Part shown: in pieces, positions 35,373 through 43,978 of the stretch | Layout: every line of letters starts with the position of its first letter | Position numbering within the stretch: the stretch's first letter is position 1 | NCBI GenBank assembly: GCA_013298595.1 | Contig: JAAFIG010000007.1 | Span: 94,086-158,085, forward strand | DNA length: 64,000 nt | Direction of reading: 5' to 3' | DNA from: Deinococcales bacterium | GTDB taxonomy: Bacteria > Deinococcota > Deinococci > Deinococcales > JAAFIG01 | The notes under the pieces: generated by a model | What the model saw: only the letters and a program-made list of their open reading frames with translations | Databases searched by the model: none | Told to the model about the DNA's origin: nothing | Translations under genes and position numbers: made by a program

Positions 35373-35974
35373 ACACACTCGAGGTATTGGCACAAAGTTT
35401 TTTATTGGGTTTGGGTATTGCCATGCCTGTCAGACCAATTGGTGTGCTGATTATTCGTCGCAGCCTGACCGAAGGACGAAATTTCGGTATTGCCTCGGGA
35501 TTAGGCGCAGCCACTGCCGATGGCTTGTACGGCTTAATTGCCACACTGGGTTTAAGTGTTATCGCTAGTTTACTCACAGGTATTCAGTTTTACACACGCC
35601 TCATCGGAGGAATTTTTTTGCTCTATCTCGCTTGGCAAATTTATAACAGCAAACCAAGCGAAAAAGCTGCCAATGCTAAACAAACCTCGAGTTTAATCGG
35701 TGCGTATATCAGCACATTATTACTCACTTTTTCTAACCCAGCTACAATATTGTTTTTCTTTGGTGTTGTCTCGAGCTTAAAAATATCAGGACAAGACTGG
35801 ATCGTTGTGGTACTCGGTTTTTTTCTGGGCAGCGCTATGTGGTGGATAGCCCTGAGTACCGTTGCCAGCAGCTTAGGCTCGAGAATGAACAGCCAAGCGT
35901 TACGGGTTGTTAATATTATTTCGAGTATGGTGATTGCTGGTTTTGCAGTTTATGCTTTTATTGGCTTGCTCTAA
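35369..35974 (+). CDS. LysE family amino-acid exporter
   Basis: 201 residues, about six membrane helices, GTG start. FLLGLGIAMPVRPIGVLIIRRSLTEGRNFGIASGLGAATADG is the conserved LysE/RhtB N-terminal block (PG replaced by PV-R here), and FSNPATILFFFGVVSS is the mid-protein signature. Exports an amino acid or related solute under the control of the upstream Lrp protein. Confidence 0.92.
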   Translation: MNTLEVLAQSFLLGLGIAMPVRPIGVLIIRRSLTEGRNFGIASGLGAATADGLYGLIATLGLSVIASLLTGIQFYTRLIGGIFLLYLAWQIYNSKPSEKAANAKQTSSLIGAYISTLLLTFSNPATILFFFGVVSSLKISGQDWIVVVLGFFLGSAMWWIALSTVASSLGSRMNSQALRVVNIISSMVIAGFAVYAFIGLL

Positions 35975-36189
35975 AAAATACGGTTGATGAAGCTCGAGTC
36001 TCAATTTACGTGGCAGTTATGCGTTGAAATCAGGGTTAATTGATAAAGCGATGAAACCAGAATCAGTTCAAATCAGGCAGGCTTCTTACCCAAACCTTAT
36101 TTTCGGCACAATCAAACTGTGGTTTTAAGTCACAGGCAATTGGAGTATTTACACTCGTTGCTTGAACCCAAAACCTTTAGACTAACGCT

Positions 36190-37455
36190 GTGCAATTTTT
36201 TACTCGAGCCGTGCTTTTGTTAGTGTTTTTATGCAGTGTTGCCATTGGACAAATTGCGCCAAGCGAACCCAGTCCACTCGAGCCTCCTGTAACCCCACCG
36301 ACTGCTCCAACGTTACCTATAGAACCTACACCGACTAACCCAGTACCAACTAAGCCATTGCCAATGCCACTTGAATTGCTGATTGTGCAACAAGAACCCG
36401 AAATTCGAGATGGGCAAATCATCATTGCCCAAACCGAACAACGCATTATGTTTCCTCTTGCCAGCGTGATTGTCTCACGAGAACAACAACGGATTTCTAA
36501 CGGACTCGAGAACACGTTATTACAAGTCGAAAAAGAACTGAAAAACCAAAGCCAAAATGCTCGTTTTTACCGAATCGAAAAAAATTGGATTGCCAAGCAA
36601 CGCAGCCAATGGATACTTGATATACCTGCCACCCGCAGTCAACTCGAGATTGCATTACAACAAAAAACAGCAGTGGTCAAAGCTGTACTGCGTAGCCAAC
36701 CGCCTCAGCGCACCGTTCAGGATTTGTTCAACCGAGGCATTCGCTATTATTTTGGTAGTGGAGACTCGAGTTTTGCGGGTAGCCCCAGTTACCGCGTGCA
36801 GAATATTTTGGCAGCATCGCAGCAATTGGATGGACAGTTCATCGAAAAAAATGCAGTGTTTTCTTTTAATTCAAGAATTCGACTGAGCCAAAAAGCGGGA
36901 TTTGTCTTGGGCAATATCATCAGAGGTGTACGCTTGACCAAAGAAATAGGTGGTGGAATCTGCCAAGTGAGCACCACCGTCTGGCGAGCTGCTTATCAAG
37001 CTGGATTGCCAATTGTCGAACGGCAACAGCACAGCTACCGAGTGGCATACTACGACCCGGCTGGTTATGAAGCCACAGTTTTTGCCCCCAGCAAAGACTT
37101 AAAATTTCGCAACGATACCGCTGCACCACTCTGGATACAAATGGAAATGAACACCCAAACAGGAAAACTCGAGACTCACTTTTTTGGTGTTCGTTCGGAA
37201 CGCGCCACAACGATTTCTCAACCACAAATCAGCAACGAACGCCCTGCACTTCCAGACCGATTTATACCAGACCCAGAAGTACAATTGGGTGATGTCAAAA
37301 TTGTCAGTGGAGCCGAAAAAGGAATGCAAACTCGCATAGATCGAACGGTGCGTTACCAATCAGGTCGGATTCGCAAAGATCGCACGCAAAGTCGGTATAC
37401 ACCGTGGGGTGCTATTTACGCGGTGCATCCTCGAGACCCTCGAGTGAAAAAATAA
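36190..37455 (+). CDS. Secreted VanW-like protein
   Basis: 421 residues, GTG start. A signal peptide (cut near AIGQ) leads to a Pro/Thr-rich linker (residues 25-58) and a beta-grasp/YoaR-like domain. The VanW domain contains NAVFSFNSRI, EIGGGICQVSTTVWRAAYQAGL, ERQQHSYRVAYYDPAGYEATVFAP and KFRNDTAAPLWIQ. VanW-like proteins are cell-envelope proteins of unclear activity; vancomycin resistance is not implied. Confidence 0.9.
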   Translation: MQFFTRAVLLLVFLCSVAIGQIAPSEPSPLEPPVTPPTAPTLPIEPTPTNPVPTKPLPMPLELLIVQQEPEIRDGQIIIAQTEQRIMFPLASVIVSREQQRISNGLENTLLQVEKELKNQSQNARFYRIEKNWIAKQRSQWILDIPATRSQLEIALQQKTAVVKAVLRSQPPQRTVQDLFNRGIRYYFGSGDSSFAGSPSYRVQNILAASQQLDGQFIEKNAVFSFNSRIRLSQKAGFVLGNIIRGVRLTKEIGGGICQVSTTVWRAAYQAGLPIVERQQHSYRVAYYDPAGYEATVFAPSKDLKFRNDTAAPLWIQMEMNTQTGKLETHFFGVRSERATTISQPQISNERPALPDRFIPDPEVQLGDVKIVSGAEKGMQTRIDRTVRYQSGRIRKDRTQSRYTPWGAIYAVHPRDPRVKK

Positions 37456-37478
37456 AGGCAGACCAAATCGTCTGCCTT
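37455..37478 (-). terminator. Intrinsic terminator of the fasciclin gene
   Basis: A 9-bp perfect stem (37455-37463 with 37470-37478, AAGGCAGAC/GTCTGCCTT) is followed on the minus strand by TTTATTTTTT-like sequence. It terminates the minus-strand fasciclin gene and sits on the VanW stop codon. Confidence 0.8.
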
Positions 37479-37494
37479 ACTCAATGCGTAGAAA

Positions 37495-37983
37495 TTACTT
37501 AGCTGGTGGCAACAACACCGAATCGATAACATGAATGACACCATTGCTGGCTTCGACGTCAACAGCTGTGACATTGGCATTATTAACCATGACTTTGCCA
37601 TTTTTCACAGTCACGCGCACAGATGCACCATTGACGGTTTTGACATTCTGACCATTGAGTTTGACAACATCGCCACTGAGTACCTTGCCAGCAACCACAT
37701 GGTAAGTCAAGATGCTGACCAATTGATCTTTGTTTTCTGGTTTCAGCAAGCTACTAACCGTACCAGCAGGCAACTTATTGAAAGCTGCGTTGGTAGGAGC
37801 AAATACGGTGAAAGGACCTTCGCTCGAGAGTGTTCCGACCAAATCGGCTGCTGTTACTGCCGCAACCAGCGTTTTGAATGTACTGTTACCAGCGGCAACA
37901 TCAACAATCGTACCTGGTGCGGTTTGTGCTACTACGGACGAAGCAATGATTGCTGCTAAACCTAGACTTAAAAACTTTTTCAT
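37495..37983 (-). CDS. Secreted fasciclin (FAS1) domain protein
   Basis: 162 residues: signal peptide cut after VVAQ, then one FAS1 domain with [51 protein letters not shown] and [16 protein letters not shown]1 proteins mediate adhesion at the cell surface or in matrix. A strong GGAGG lies 8 nt before the ATG, and a good terminator follows, so the gene is probably highly expressed and monocistronic. Confidence 0.95.
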   Translation of the reverse strand: MKKFLSLGLAAIIASSVVAQTAPGTIVDVAAGNSTFKTLVAAVTAADLVGTLSSEGPFTVFAPTNAAFNKLPAGTVSSLLKPENKDQLVSILTYHVVAGKVLSGDVVKLNGQNVKTVNGASVRVTVKNGKVMVNNANVTAVDVEASNGVIHVIDSVLLPPAK

Positions 37984-38131
37984 GTAAAACCTCCGTTTAG
38001 CAGTTTAGCTTTCTTTGGAAATGCCATAAGGAGTCTACCAGACACTTAAATTCTATCGTGCCACACGATGTTCTAAAATAGTCTTTAGCATTACAACAAG
38101 ACTGTGTGCGGGTATGCAAAGACCCGTGGTG

Positions 38132-39136
38132 TTAAAACCAAAAGGACTCGAGAACAGCTTTGACGAGTGCAATTCGTTGTTCAAGACTGCCGTGTACCTC
38201 TGTGTACCGTATTCCACGCACTGCGAGGTCGTATCGCACCATGCCTTGCGCTCGAGATCGCCAAATGGCATCGTCGCGCCAACCATCTTGTTCAAATGGA
38301 ATATCATCGGCGCATAAAAATACATGGTGGTAACGGGTTTCAGCGGCTTGGGCTAAAGCAGTCAGTTCTGGCAAACCATTACCTTCGTAAGCATAACCAA
38401 GAAACATGGTTGTAATGGCATTGGTATCCACAAACAAAAATCGGTTTGCCTCGAGCAAGACTGCTTCCTCGAGTTGCCGATGACGCTTAGCAATAAAAAC
38501 ATAATCGGATAACTCGAGCTTACCGTTTTTACTTTGCCAGACTTCGCGTCCAAATTCGGCAACGTGTTTGGTCTTGTATTCGGCTGCCATTTGCGCTGTT
38601 AGTGTGCTTTTACCTGTGCTTTCGGCACCAAAAAAAACCACTCTTTGAATCGGCTCAGCCCAAAACTCGAGGTGTGAATAAACAATACTCGAGACGAATG
38701 GTTTGATGGGTTGAAGATTTTTTTGTTGCACTGCTGCTCGTAATATCGTACCAGAGATTGGTTGGGCAACTCGAGACGCATCCACTTTGATTGGTGTTGC
38801 AGCGATATGAGCAGCAAACCCCTCGAGGTAATCATCCGAACCAAAAACAGCATCAGCGATTAAACTGTTTTGCTCGAGCCATTTTTTCACAAATTCCCGA
38901 TGCGTAAAATCAGCAGCATTATTTGGCGGTGGGTTCTCGGGCACAAACACTTTGGCTGTTGGGAATAAAGCTTCTACCCATTTTACTCGAGTAGCGGCAG
39001 GCATCCAAGGAAAATCTGGATTGCTATACACCAGCACAACAACAGTTTCGCACTGCGCTAAAGCCGTCTCGAGTACCAGCTCATGCCCCTTATGCAATGG
39101 CGCAAATTTTCCAACCACCAAACCAGTCTTAAACAC
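38132..39136 (-). CDS. nadR: NadR-type NMN adenylyltransferase/ribosylnicotinamide kinase
   Basis: 334 residues, GTG start. The N-terminal nucleotidyltransferase has GLVVGKFAPLHKGHELVL (HxGH-type HKGH), and the C-terminal kinase has P-loop GAESTGKST near residue 170 and VFIAKRHRQLEE. It phosphorylates nicotinamide riboside and adenylates NMN to NAD. No N-terminal HTH repressor domain as in enterobacteria. It overlaps PnuC, its substrate importer, by 8 bp, ending the NAD/ADP-ribose operon. Confidence 0.9.
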   Translation of the reverse strand: MFKTGLVVGKFAPLHKGHELVLETALAQCETVVVLVYSNPDFPWMPAATRVKWVEALFPTAKVFVPENPPPNNAADFTHREFVKKWLEQNSLIADAVFGSDDYLEGFAAHIAATPIKVDASRVAQPISGTILRAAVQQKNLQPIKPFVSSIVYSHLEFWAEPIQRVVFFGAESTGKSTLTAQMAAEYKTKHVAEFGREVWQSKNGKLELSDYVFIAKRHRQLEEAVLLEANRFLFVDTNAITTMFLGYAYEGNGLPELTALAQAAETRYHHVFLCADDIPFEQDGWRDDAIWRSRAQGMVRYDLAVRGIRYTEVHGSLEQRIALVKAVLESFWF

Positions 39137-39725
39137 GATTTGTTATCACCTGAGGTTTGCTTTTTACCCACTCGAGATAACCATACACACTCATGCCAGC
39201 CAGAACAAATTGCAAAGCAAACTGCGCCCAAAGCTCGAGATGCCAGAAATACACAGCGAAAATAGCATTGACCAAAATCCAGACAAACCAACTCCAAGCC
39301 CATTTACGGGTCGTGCCAAAATTAGCAATTAAGGAAAAAGAAACACCTGCAAATTGCACCCAATTCCAATTGTCCGATCGAAAATCTGTGACAATCACTG
39401 TGTAGACAAAAATCGCAATACTGGCAATCCAAGTCACTGCGTACCAAGCAGGTTCATTAAACTGAATTTCGCCCTTATCGCGCCGATGCTCGAGAATCCA
39501 CAAGTACAAACCATGCACGCCAAAAATTAGGTACGAAACTTGTAAACCAGCCAACATCCATTGCTGTCCAGAAATATAGAGTAAAAAATACGGCAGCACA
39601 CTGGCATTGCTCCAATGCCAATACGCCATGCGTTTCCAGAATAAAAATACCAAGGAAGCCACCACGCACAACGAACCAGACCAATCGAGTACCCATTGTG
39701 CAATCTCGAGACCAAATATATTCAT
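39129..39725 (-). CDS. pnuC: Nicotinamide riboside transporter PnuC
   Basis: 198 residues, about seven membrane helices with the PnuC hallmarks QVSYLIFGVHGLYLW and the WNWVQFAGVSFSLIANF and WFVWILVNAIFAVYFW blocks. It takes up nicotinamide riboside by facilitated diffusion, with trapping by NadR phosphorylation. Overlaps both neighbours. Confidence 0.93.
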   Translation of the reverse strand: MNIFGLEIAQWVLDWSGSLCVVASLVFLFWKRMAYWHWSNASVLPYFLLYISGQQWMLAGLQVSYLIFGVHGLYLWILEHRRDKGEIQFNEPAWYAVTWIASIAIFVYTVIVTDFRSDNWNWVQFAGVSFSLIANFGTTRKWAWSWFVWILVNAIFAVYFWHLELWAQFALQFVLAGMSVYGYLEWVKSKPQVITNRV

Positions 39726-40171
39726 ACAAAACCTCCTTGTAAACTGGTGGCTAATGCCTCGAGCGAATCGAGAATGGTTACGTCTGGACGTGCCAAACGA
39801 GTCTGAATAATCACATCAATACGGCGCTGATATGCTGGGTCAACACCAATAAAAAGCGGCTTGTTACTGGCACTCCATGTACCAAGTTCGTAGAGCGTAA
39901 TGGGGCAAAGTGTTTGCGGTGGAAACCAAAAAGCAATAGCCGATGCAAGCTGCAAATGCCGATGCTCCCAGATAATTTGCTCTTCGGTCATATGGGGATT
40001 ATTCATATCAAAATCGGTGCGGCGCGGATTAATAACCAGCCAATTGGTTTTCTCGAGCATTGCCACCAAATCAGATTGCCAATCGGGGCAATTGGAAATA
40101 CCACCCGCTAAGAAAAGGGATTTCTCGAGCGGTTGCGGATTGGCTTCGGCAGGGCATTGAATGTATCTCAT
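39722..40171 (-). CDS. Nucleoside 2-deoxyribosyltransferase-like protein
   Basis: 149 residues. SLFLAGGISNCPDWQSDLV, VINPRRTDFD, EEQIIWEHRHLQLASAIAFWFPPQT and PITLYELGTWSASNKPLFIGVDP match the Nuc_deoxyribosyltransferase/MazG-associated superfamily that cleaves or transfers N-glycosidic bonds of nucleotides. In this island it may act on NAD-derived nucleotides. ATGA overlaps on both sides. Confidence 0.85.
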   Translation of the reverse strand: MRYIQCPAEANPQPLEKSLFLAGGISNCPDWQSDLVAMLEKTNWLVINPRRTDFDMNNPHMTEEQIIWEHRHLQLASAIAFWFPPQTLCPITLYELGTWSASNKPLFIGVDPAYQRRIDVIIQTRLARPDVTILDSLEALATSLQGGFV

Positions 40172-40527
40172 GATGCTCCTAGGTTTTCGATTTTCTGGAG
40201 TTGTGCCGACACAGCAATCAATTGGTTTTTACGAACCCAGAATTCGACAGTTTGACTATTTTCATCACCAATCTGATATGAATTACTTGCACTTACCAGC
40301 ACTTGATTCTTAGCAATATCAACTTCAATAACCTGACAACGTAACAGGGCTGCACTTGGAAAATAGCAATGCTCGAGACCAAAGATAGGGTATTTGTCTA
40401 CAAAACACCACTTTTTTCCAAGTACGTCAAATACCATAACTTCAACGATTCCTGGTTGTGGCTCGAGACTAACTTCTCGAGTTGCGACAACTAATAAATC
40501 AACCAAAGAAGCTACCTCTTGATTCAT
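40168..40527 (-). CDS. Uncharacterised protein of the NAD/ADP-ribose island
   Basis: 119 residues, beta-rich (VEVMVFDVLGKKWCFVDKYPIFG, LLRCQVIEVDIAKNQVLVSAS). No signal peptide, membrane helix or catalytic motif is visible. It overlaps both neighbours by 4 bp, so it is made together with the deoxyribosyltransferase-like and ADP-ribose enzymes. The length and pattern resemble small immunity or adaptor proteins, but that is a guess. Confidence 0.7.
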   Translation of the reverse strand: MNQEVASLVDLLVVATREVSLEPQPGIVEVMVFDVLGKKWCFVDKYPIFGLEHCYFPSAALLRCQVIEVDIAKNQVLVSASNSYQIGDENSQTVEFWVRKNQLIAVSAQLQKIENLGAS

Positions 40528-40919
40528 AAAAACTCCACAGGCAAATTGGTTATTGGGTCGATCGCATCAACAAACCCAGCCCCATAATAGGCTGCTTCAA
40601 TCGTAATTTGCCCAACGATATTGGCATTAAATTCCTCGAGTTCTTCGGCTGGAACCCATAGCTCGGCATTTTCTTTTGAACCAACAATTTCTATTGCAAA
40701 GCGTTTGACGTATTCGTCTTGGACTACAAAACGCGTCACAAAACCACACGGTGGATTATTGTGCTTGGTGTTCCAACCCTCGGCAATTTGCCTTGCATAC
40801 TCGAAATTCAGCACTGGATAAAAAATCGGTTGATCGGGTAAACGCGGCGGAAAAGCTTGGTAGTTGGCTCGAGCAATAAGTTGTAATTCTTGTAATCCAA
40901 CAGGTCGAAAAAGAATCAT
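40524..40919 (-). CDS. Conserved protein often labelled ADP-ribosylation/crystallin J1
   Basis: 131 residues from ATG 40919, which overlaps the ADP-ribosylglycohydrolase stop. ILFRPVGLQELQLIARANYQAFPPRLPDQPIFYPVLNFEYA and ELWVPAEELEEFNANIVG define a small conserved family that databases tend to name after its ADP-ribosylglycohydrolase neighbours. No known catalytic motif. The recurrent neighbourhood suggests a role in ADP-ribose metabolism. Confidence 0.8.
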   Translation of the reverse strand: MILFRPVGLQELQLIARANYQAFPPRLPDQPIFYPVLNFEYARQIAEGWNTKHNNPPCGFVTRFVVQDEYVKRFAIEIVGSKENAELWVPAEELEEFNANIVGQITIEAAYYGAGFVDAIDPITNLPVEFL

Positions 40920-41800
40920 GTGCTCTCCCAAATCTGCAAGGATTCTCGAGCGTCACGCCAAGGAATCGGAATGTTATCCCAACCAACTCGAGCTGCAACA
41001 ATGCCACCCACAATAGCGCAAGTGGTGTCGCGGTCACCAAGTCCACTGACGGTGTACCACATGGCTTCAACAAAATTCTCGAGATGCTTAGTAGCACACC
41101 AAATGCAGTATGGCACAGTGTCTTGGGCAGTAATTTCCCAACCCACGCCAAGTTGCTGGATCGCTGTTTCTATTGGTGTGTGCTCGGTAAATTTTGTAGC
41201 TTGGAGCAATTTACTTCTGACTTCACTTTCGGGAGTGTACTCAATGACTTTCTCGAGGAATGCCATACCAGAAAGTTCTTGACGTGTGGCTAAGGCGGCA
41301 GCGATTGCTACTGCAATCGCACCTGCAATTCCTTCTGGATGAGCATGGGTTACTCGAGCCGATAACGTCGCTTCCGAAATAACTTTCTCGAGGTCATCGG
41401 CGAAGTACGCGCCCAGTGGTGCGACGCGCATGGCTGCACCATTACCCCATGAACCCATGCCTGAGAAAGACTCTATTGTCACTTTCTCCCAAGGCTCACC
41501 TCGATGGATAGCTCGCAGTGTTCGGTACATTCCAGGACCATAGCCACGTTGTGGATCATTGATAAATTGCTCAGCAAATTTTGCGATAAGTTTATTCGTA
41601 TCTATGTGTTGATCTTCTCGTAAACTCTCAAAAATCGAGACTGCCATGGCTGTATCATCAGTCCAAAACCAAGGTGCTGACGAAATTTTTCTTGCTGCAA
41701 TGGCATCATGAACACCATCTGTGAAAAAGAATGTTTCACCAAAAGCATCACCAACTGATAAACCTTCTAAACTGACTCGAGCATTTTCTAATGGTGTCAT
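40916..41800 (-). CDS. ADP-ribosylglycohydrolase (ARH/DraG family)
   Basis: 294 residues. The metal-binding signatures WTDDTAMAVSI (residues 44-54), GNGAAMRVAPLG and GDRDTTCAIVGGI place it in the DraG/ARH family, which hydrolyses ADP-ribose from proteins or small molecules with two Mg ions. It lies 3 bp downstream of the PARG-like gene, in the same operon. Confidence 0.93.
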   Translation of the reverse strand: MTPLENARVSLEGLSVGDAFGETFFFTDGVHDAIAARKISSAPWFWTDDTAMAVSIFESLREDQHIDTNKLIAKFAEQFINDPQRGYGPGMYRTLRAIHRGEPWEKVTIESFSGMGSWGNGAAMRVAPLGAYFADDLEKVISEATLSARVTHAHPEGIAGAIAVAIAAALATRQELSGMAFLEKVIEYTPESEVRSKLLQATKFTEHTPIETAIQQLGVGWEITAQDTVPYCIWCATKHLENFVEAMWYTVSGLGDRDTTCAIVGGIVAARVGWDNIPIPWRDARESLQIWEST

Positions 41801-41803
41801 GAT

Positions 41804-42613
41804 TTACTCCTTGAAGGCTTCCTCAAATGCCGCATACACTGGTGCGCCTTGACTATTGTCATAGATAGCAAAAATCACTTCTGCAAAGACATTCTTGAAT
41901 TTCCCTTCGAGTAAATCCTTAAAGACTCGAGCGACCATATTTGGGTCGTTGTGAAACACACCGCAACCCCATGCGCCGAGTACTAAACGTTGGTGTTTTT
42001 TGAGGGCAGCTAATCCAAGGACCAACTCGGCACGTTGCTCGAGCACTTCTGGTATCAGAGGTAAACTGTGCGCTTGATTCTTTGCAATAGCGCCTGCATT
42101 TGGCGCTGCACAAGTAATAAACGCGGCATTGTATGGCTCGAGCAGTTCGCCTGCATCATTTTTGAATACGGGTACGCTAGGGCTGTAAATCATCTGGTGT
42201 GAGTAAAGCAAGTCTTGCTGTTCGCGGTGATATTCGTAGAATTCTGGTTGTGCAAGTAATGTGTTGTACAAACCACTCGAGCGTGCCAGGCTTTCTTCTT
42301 GAGCTTGAGCGCCTCGCAGAAAACCACCACCCGGATTCTTTGCCGAAGCAAAATTCAGGCATAAAACCTCATCGGTACTTGCTCGAGCCAGACGTACTAA
42401 TGCCTCGAGTGAGGTTTCATTGGTCACTTGAATACGTGTTTGCTCTGTTCTTGTACCTGTAAACTCGAGTTCAGGTTCTGAGCCAAGAAAAAGCTTAGTG
42501 TCTTGTACTGCAAACTCGAGGGTGTACCGAATATCCCAAATACCATCTTGAAGTTGAAAAAATCCAGCTTCAAGGATCTTTAGTGTGTCCGAAGCAATGT
42601 CTTTGCGGTTCAT
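41804..42613 (-). CDS. TIGR02452 family PARG-like macrodomain protein
   Basis: 269 residues. The poly(ADP-ribose) glycohydrolase signature is visible as NPGGGFLRGAQAQEESLAR around residues 95-113 (GGG...QEE). LEPYNAAFITCAAPNAG and LVLGAWGCGVFHNDP complete the microbial PARG (DUF2263) pattern. It should remove ADP-ribose chains or units. Start at ATG 42613 overlaps the NADAR stop (ATGA). Confidence 0.92.
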   Translation of the reverse strand: MNRKDIASDTLKILEAGFFQLQDGIWDIRYTLEFAVQDTKLFLGSEPELEFTGTRTEQTRIQVTNETSLEALVRLARASTDEVLCLNFASAKNPGGGFLRGAQAQEESLARSSGLYNTLLAQPEFYEYHREQQDLLYSHQMIYSPSVPVFKNDAGELLEPYNAAFITCAAPNAGAIAKNQAHSLPLIPEVLEQRAELVLGLAALKKHQRLVLGAWGCGVFHNDPNMVARVFKDLLEGKFKNVFAEVIFAIYDNSQGAPVYAAFEEAFKE

Positions 42614-43068
42614 GTTGATTCCTTTACTTGTGATCGTAGAATTTCTCGAGTTTCCATCAGAATAATGCCGAGCATATTCTTGCCTGTGCCGCTTGTTCCG
42701 CACCCCCAGTAATGGTCGTTGGTAGTGTTTTCGATTAAATCTTCAGAGCCTGTCTCGAGTAAAATCTGGGCGATATCTGGGTGTTGACTAAATTTTGCCA
42801 GCACAGCTTTTCGCATGATGTCATCTTTGACTTCTTCCCAGTCTTCTCGTAATGGACGTGCTCTCGAGCGACCAGCTTTAGCAACTTGCATCGGGCTTGG
42901 CATGGCTCGCAGTGCGTTAATATGATCCCAGTGCGGGTAGAATTTCATGGCTTGAAAGTAATGCTCTGATGTGCGCCATTCGATGTTCTCGAGCAAAAAT
43001 TTATGAGCACTGAAGTTACTAAAGCAACCATAGGGTACTTCTCTTGTTCCGTAAAAAAGTATTGGCAT
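42610..43068 (-). CDS. NADAR family protein (YbiA-like)
   Basis: 152 residues. The family core is visible as GCFSNFSAHKF, WRTSEHYFQAMKF, SRARPLREDWEEVKDDIMRKAVLAKF and DHYWGCGTSGTGKNMLG. NADAR proteins act in NAD/ADP-ribose and riboflavin-intermediate metabolism, and some remove ADP-ribose from guanine bases. A strong AAGGAG precedes the ATG. First enzyme after the NrtR gene. Confidence 0.92.
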   Translation of the reverse strand: MPILFYGTREVPYGCFSNFSAHKFLLENIEWRTSEHYFQAMKFYPHWDHINALRAMPSPMQVAKAGRSRARPLREDWEEVKDDIMRKAVLAKFSQHPDIAQILLETGSEDLIENTTNDHYWGCGTSGTGKNMLGIILMETREILRSQVKEST

Positions 43069-43094
43069 AGTTCTCCTTGTTCGTAAAATGAAAG

Positions 43095-43793
43095 TTAGTT
43101 GGTATTTTCTGCTTTTCTCTTTGTACTTTCCTCTGCTGTTCGGTAATATTCAGCGGGTCGAAAACCTTGTCCTGTCTCGAGAGTGCCTGTTGGCTTGAGT
43201 TGTCCACTAGCAAGAATTTTGCGTCTGAATGCGTCTTTGTTGAGGGGTTTACCGAGAATGGTTTCGTGAACATCTTGCAGTTCGCGTAGCGTAAATTTTT
43301 CGGGCAGTAGGCTTGTGCCAATGGGGGCGTACTCGAGTTTTCCTTGGATGCGGTTGAGGGCTGTTTCAAGGATTTGATTGTGGTCAAAAGCGAGTTTTAA
43401 GTTCACAATGTTGTGCGTTTGAATACCTTCGAGTTGGGCAGGTGGCACAAGGGCGTAATAGGTCACACTGATGATTCGCATTCGCGGGTCGCGGTTTGGC
43501 TGCCCAAAGGTAAAGAGTTGCTCGAGGTAAACATTCTCTAAGTTAGCTTTGTTTTTCAGAACTCGAGCAGCGGCATCATCGAGGCTTTCAGTCATACCAA
43601 CAAAGCCTCCTGGGAGTGCGTATTGGTCTTTGAAGGGGTGTTCGGTGCGTTTTACAGTTACGACCTCGAGTTGTTTGTGAAGCACTGTTAGGATAGCAAT
43701 ATCTACGGCGACACTAGGGCGTTCAAATTGGGCAGGGTTATATTGCTCGAGAAAGGTTTTTTCAGCTGTGTTGTGTTTTTTAGGTTTTGCCAA
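43095..43793 (-). CDS. nrtR: NrtR-type Nudix regulator of NAD metabolism
   Basis: 232 residues, TTG start preceded by AGGTGAT. The N-terminal Nudix domain (residues 25-150) keeps YALPGGFVGMTES but the catalytic REuxEExGu box is replaced (AARVLKNKANLE), so it should bind ADP-ribose without hydrolysing it. The C-terminal winged helix has PEKFTLRELQDVHETILGKPLNKDAFRRKI. It lies first in the operon and probably represses the whole NAD/ADP-ribose set. Confidence 0.9.
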   Translation of the reverse strand: MAKPKKHNTAEKTFLEQYNPAQFERPSVAVDIAILTVLHKQLEVVTVKRTEHPFKDQYALPGGFVGMTESLDDAAARVLKNKANLENVYLEQLFTFGQPNRDPRMRIISVTYYALVPPAQLEGIQTHNIVNLKLAFDHNQILETALNRIQGKLEYAPIGTSLLPEKFTLRELQDVHETILGKPLNKDAFRRKILASGQLKPTGTLETGQGFRPAEYYRTAEESTKRKAENTN

Positions 43794-43808
43794 GGAATAT
43801 CACCTACT

Positions 43809-43848
43809 TATCTACAATTAGCATATATGTACTTTAGATATAAGTCAA
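43809..43848 (-). promoter_or_regulatory. nrtR promoter with inverted repeat
   Basis: On the minus strand TTGACT (43843-43848), a 17-bp spacer and TATGCT (43820-43825) form a promoter. An inverted repeat TATCTA...TAGATA spans 43809-43840 across it and is a candidate NrtR operator. Confidence 0.6.
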
Positions 43849-43978
43849 TTGACCTTTTGGCTTAGTCGAAAACACACTGGGCATTTATTCTCAGGGCGTG
43901 ATAATTGAAGTTGGTTATCAAAAATAGTCTAAATAGCTATCTTCACTATCATCACCTAATCTGGACTCGGTATCATGA

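Noticed and set aside
36190..37455. Vancomycin resistance through VanW
   Set aside because: VanW-domain proteins are widespread in susceptible bacteria and no other van genes are present.
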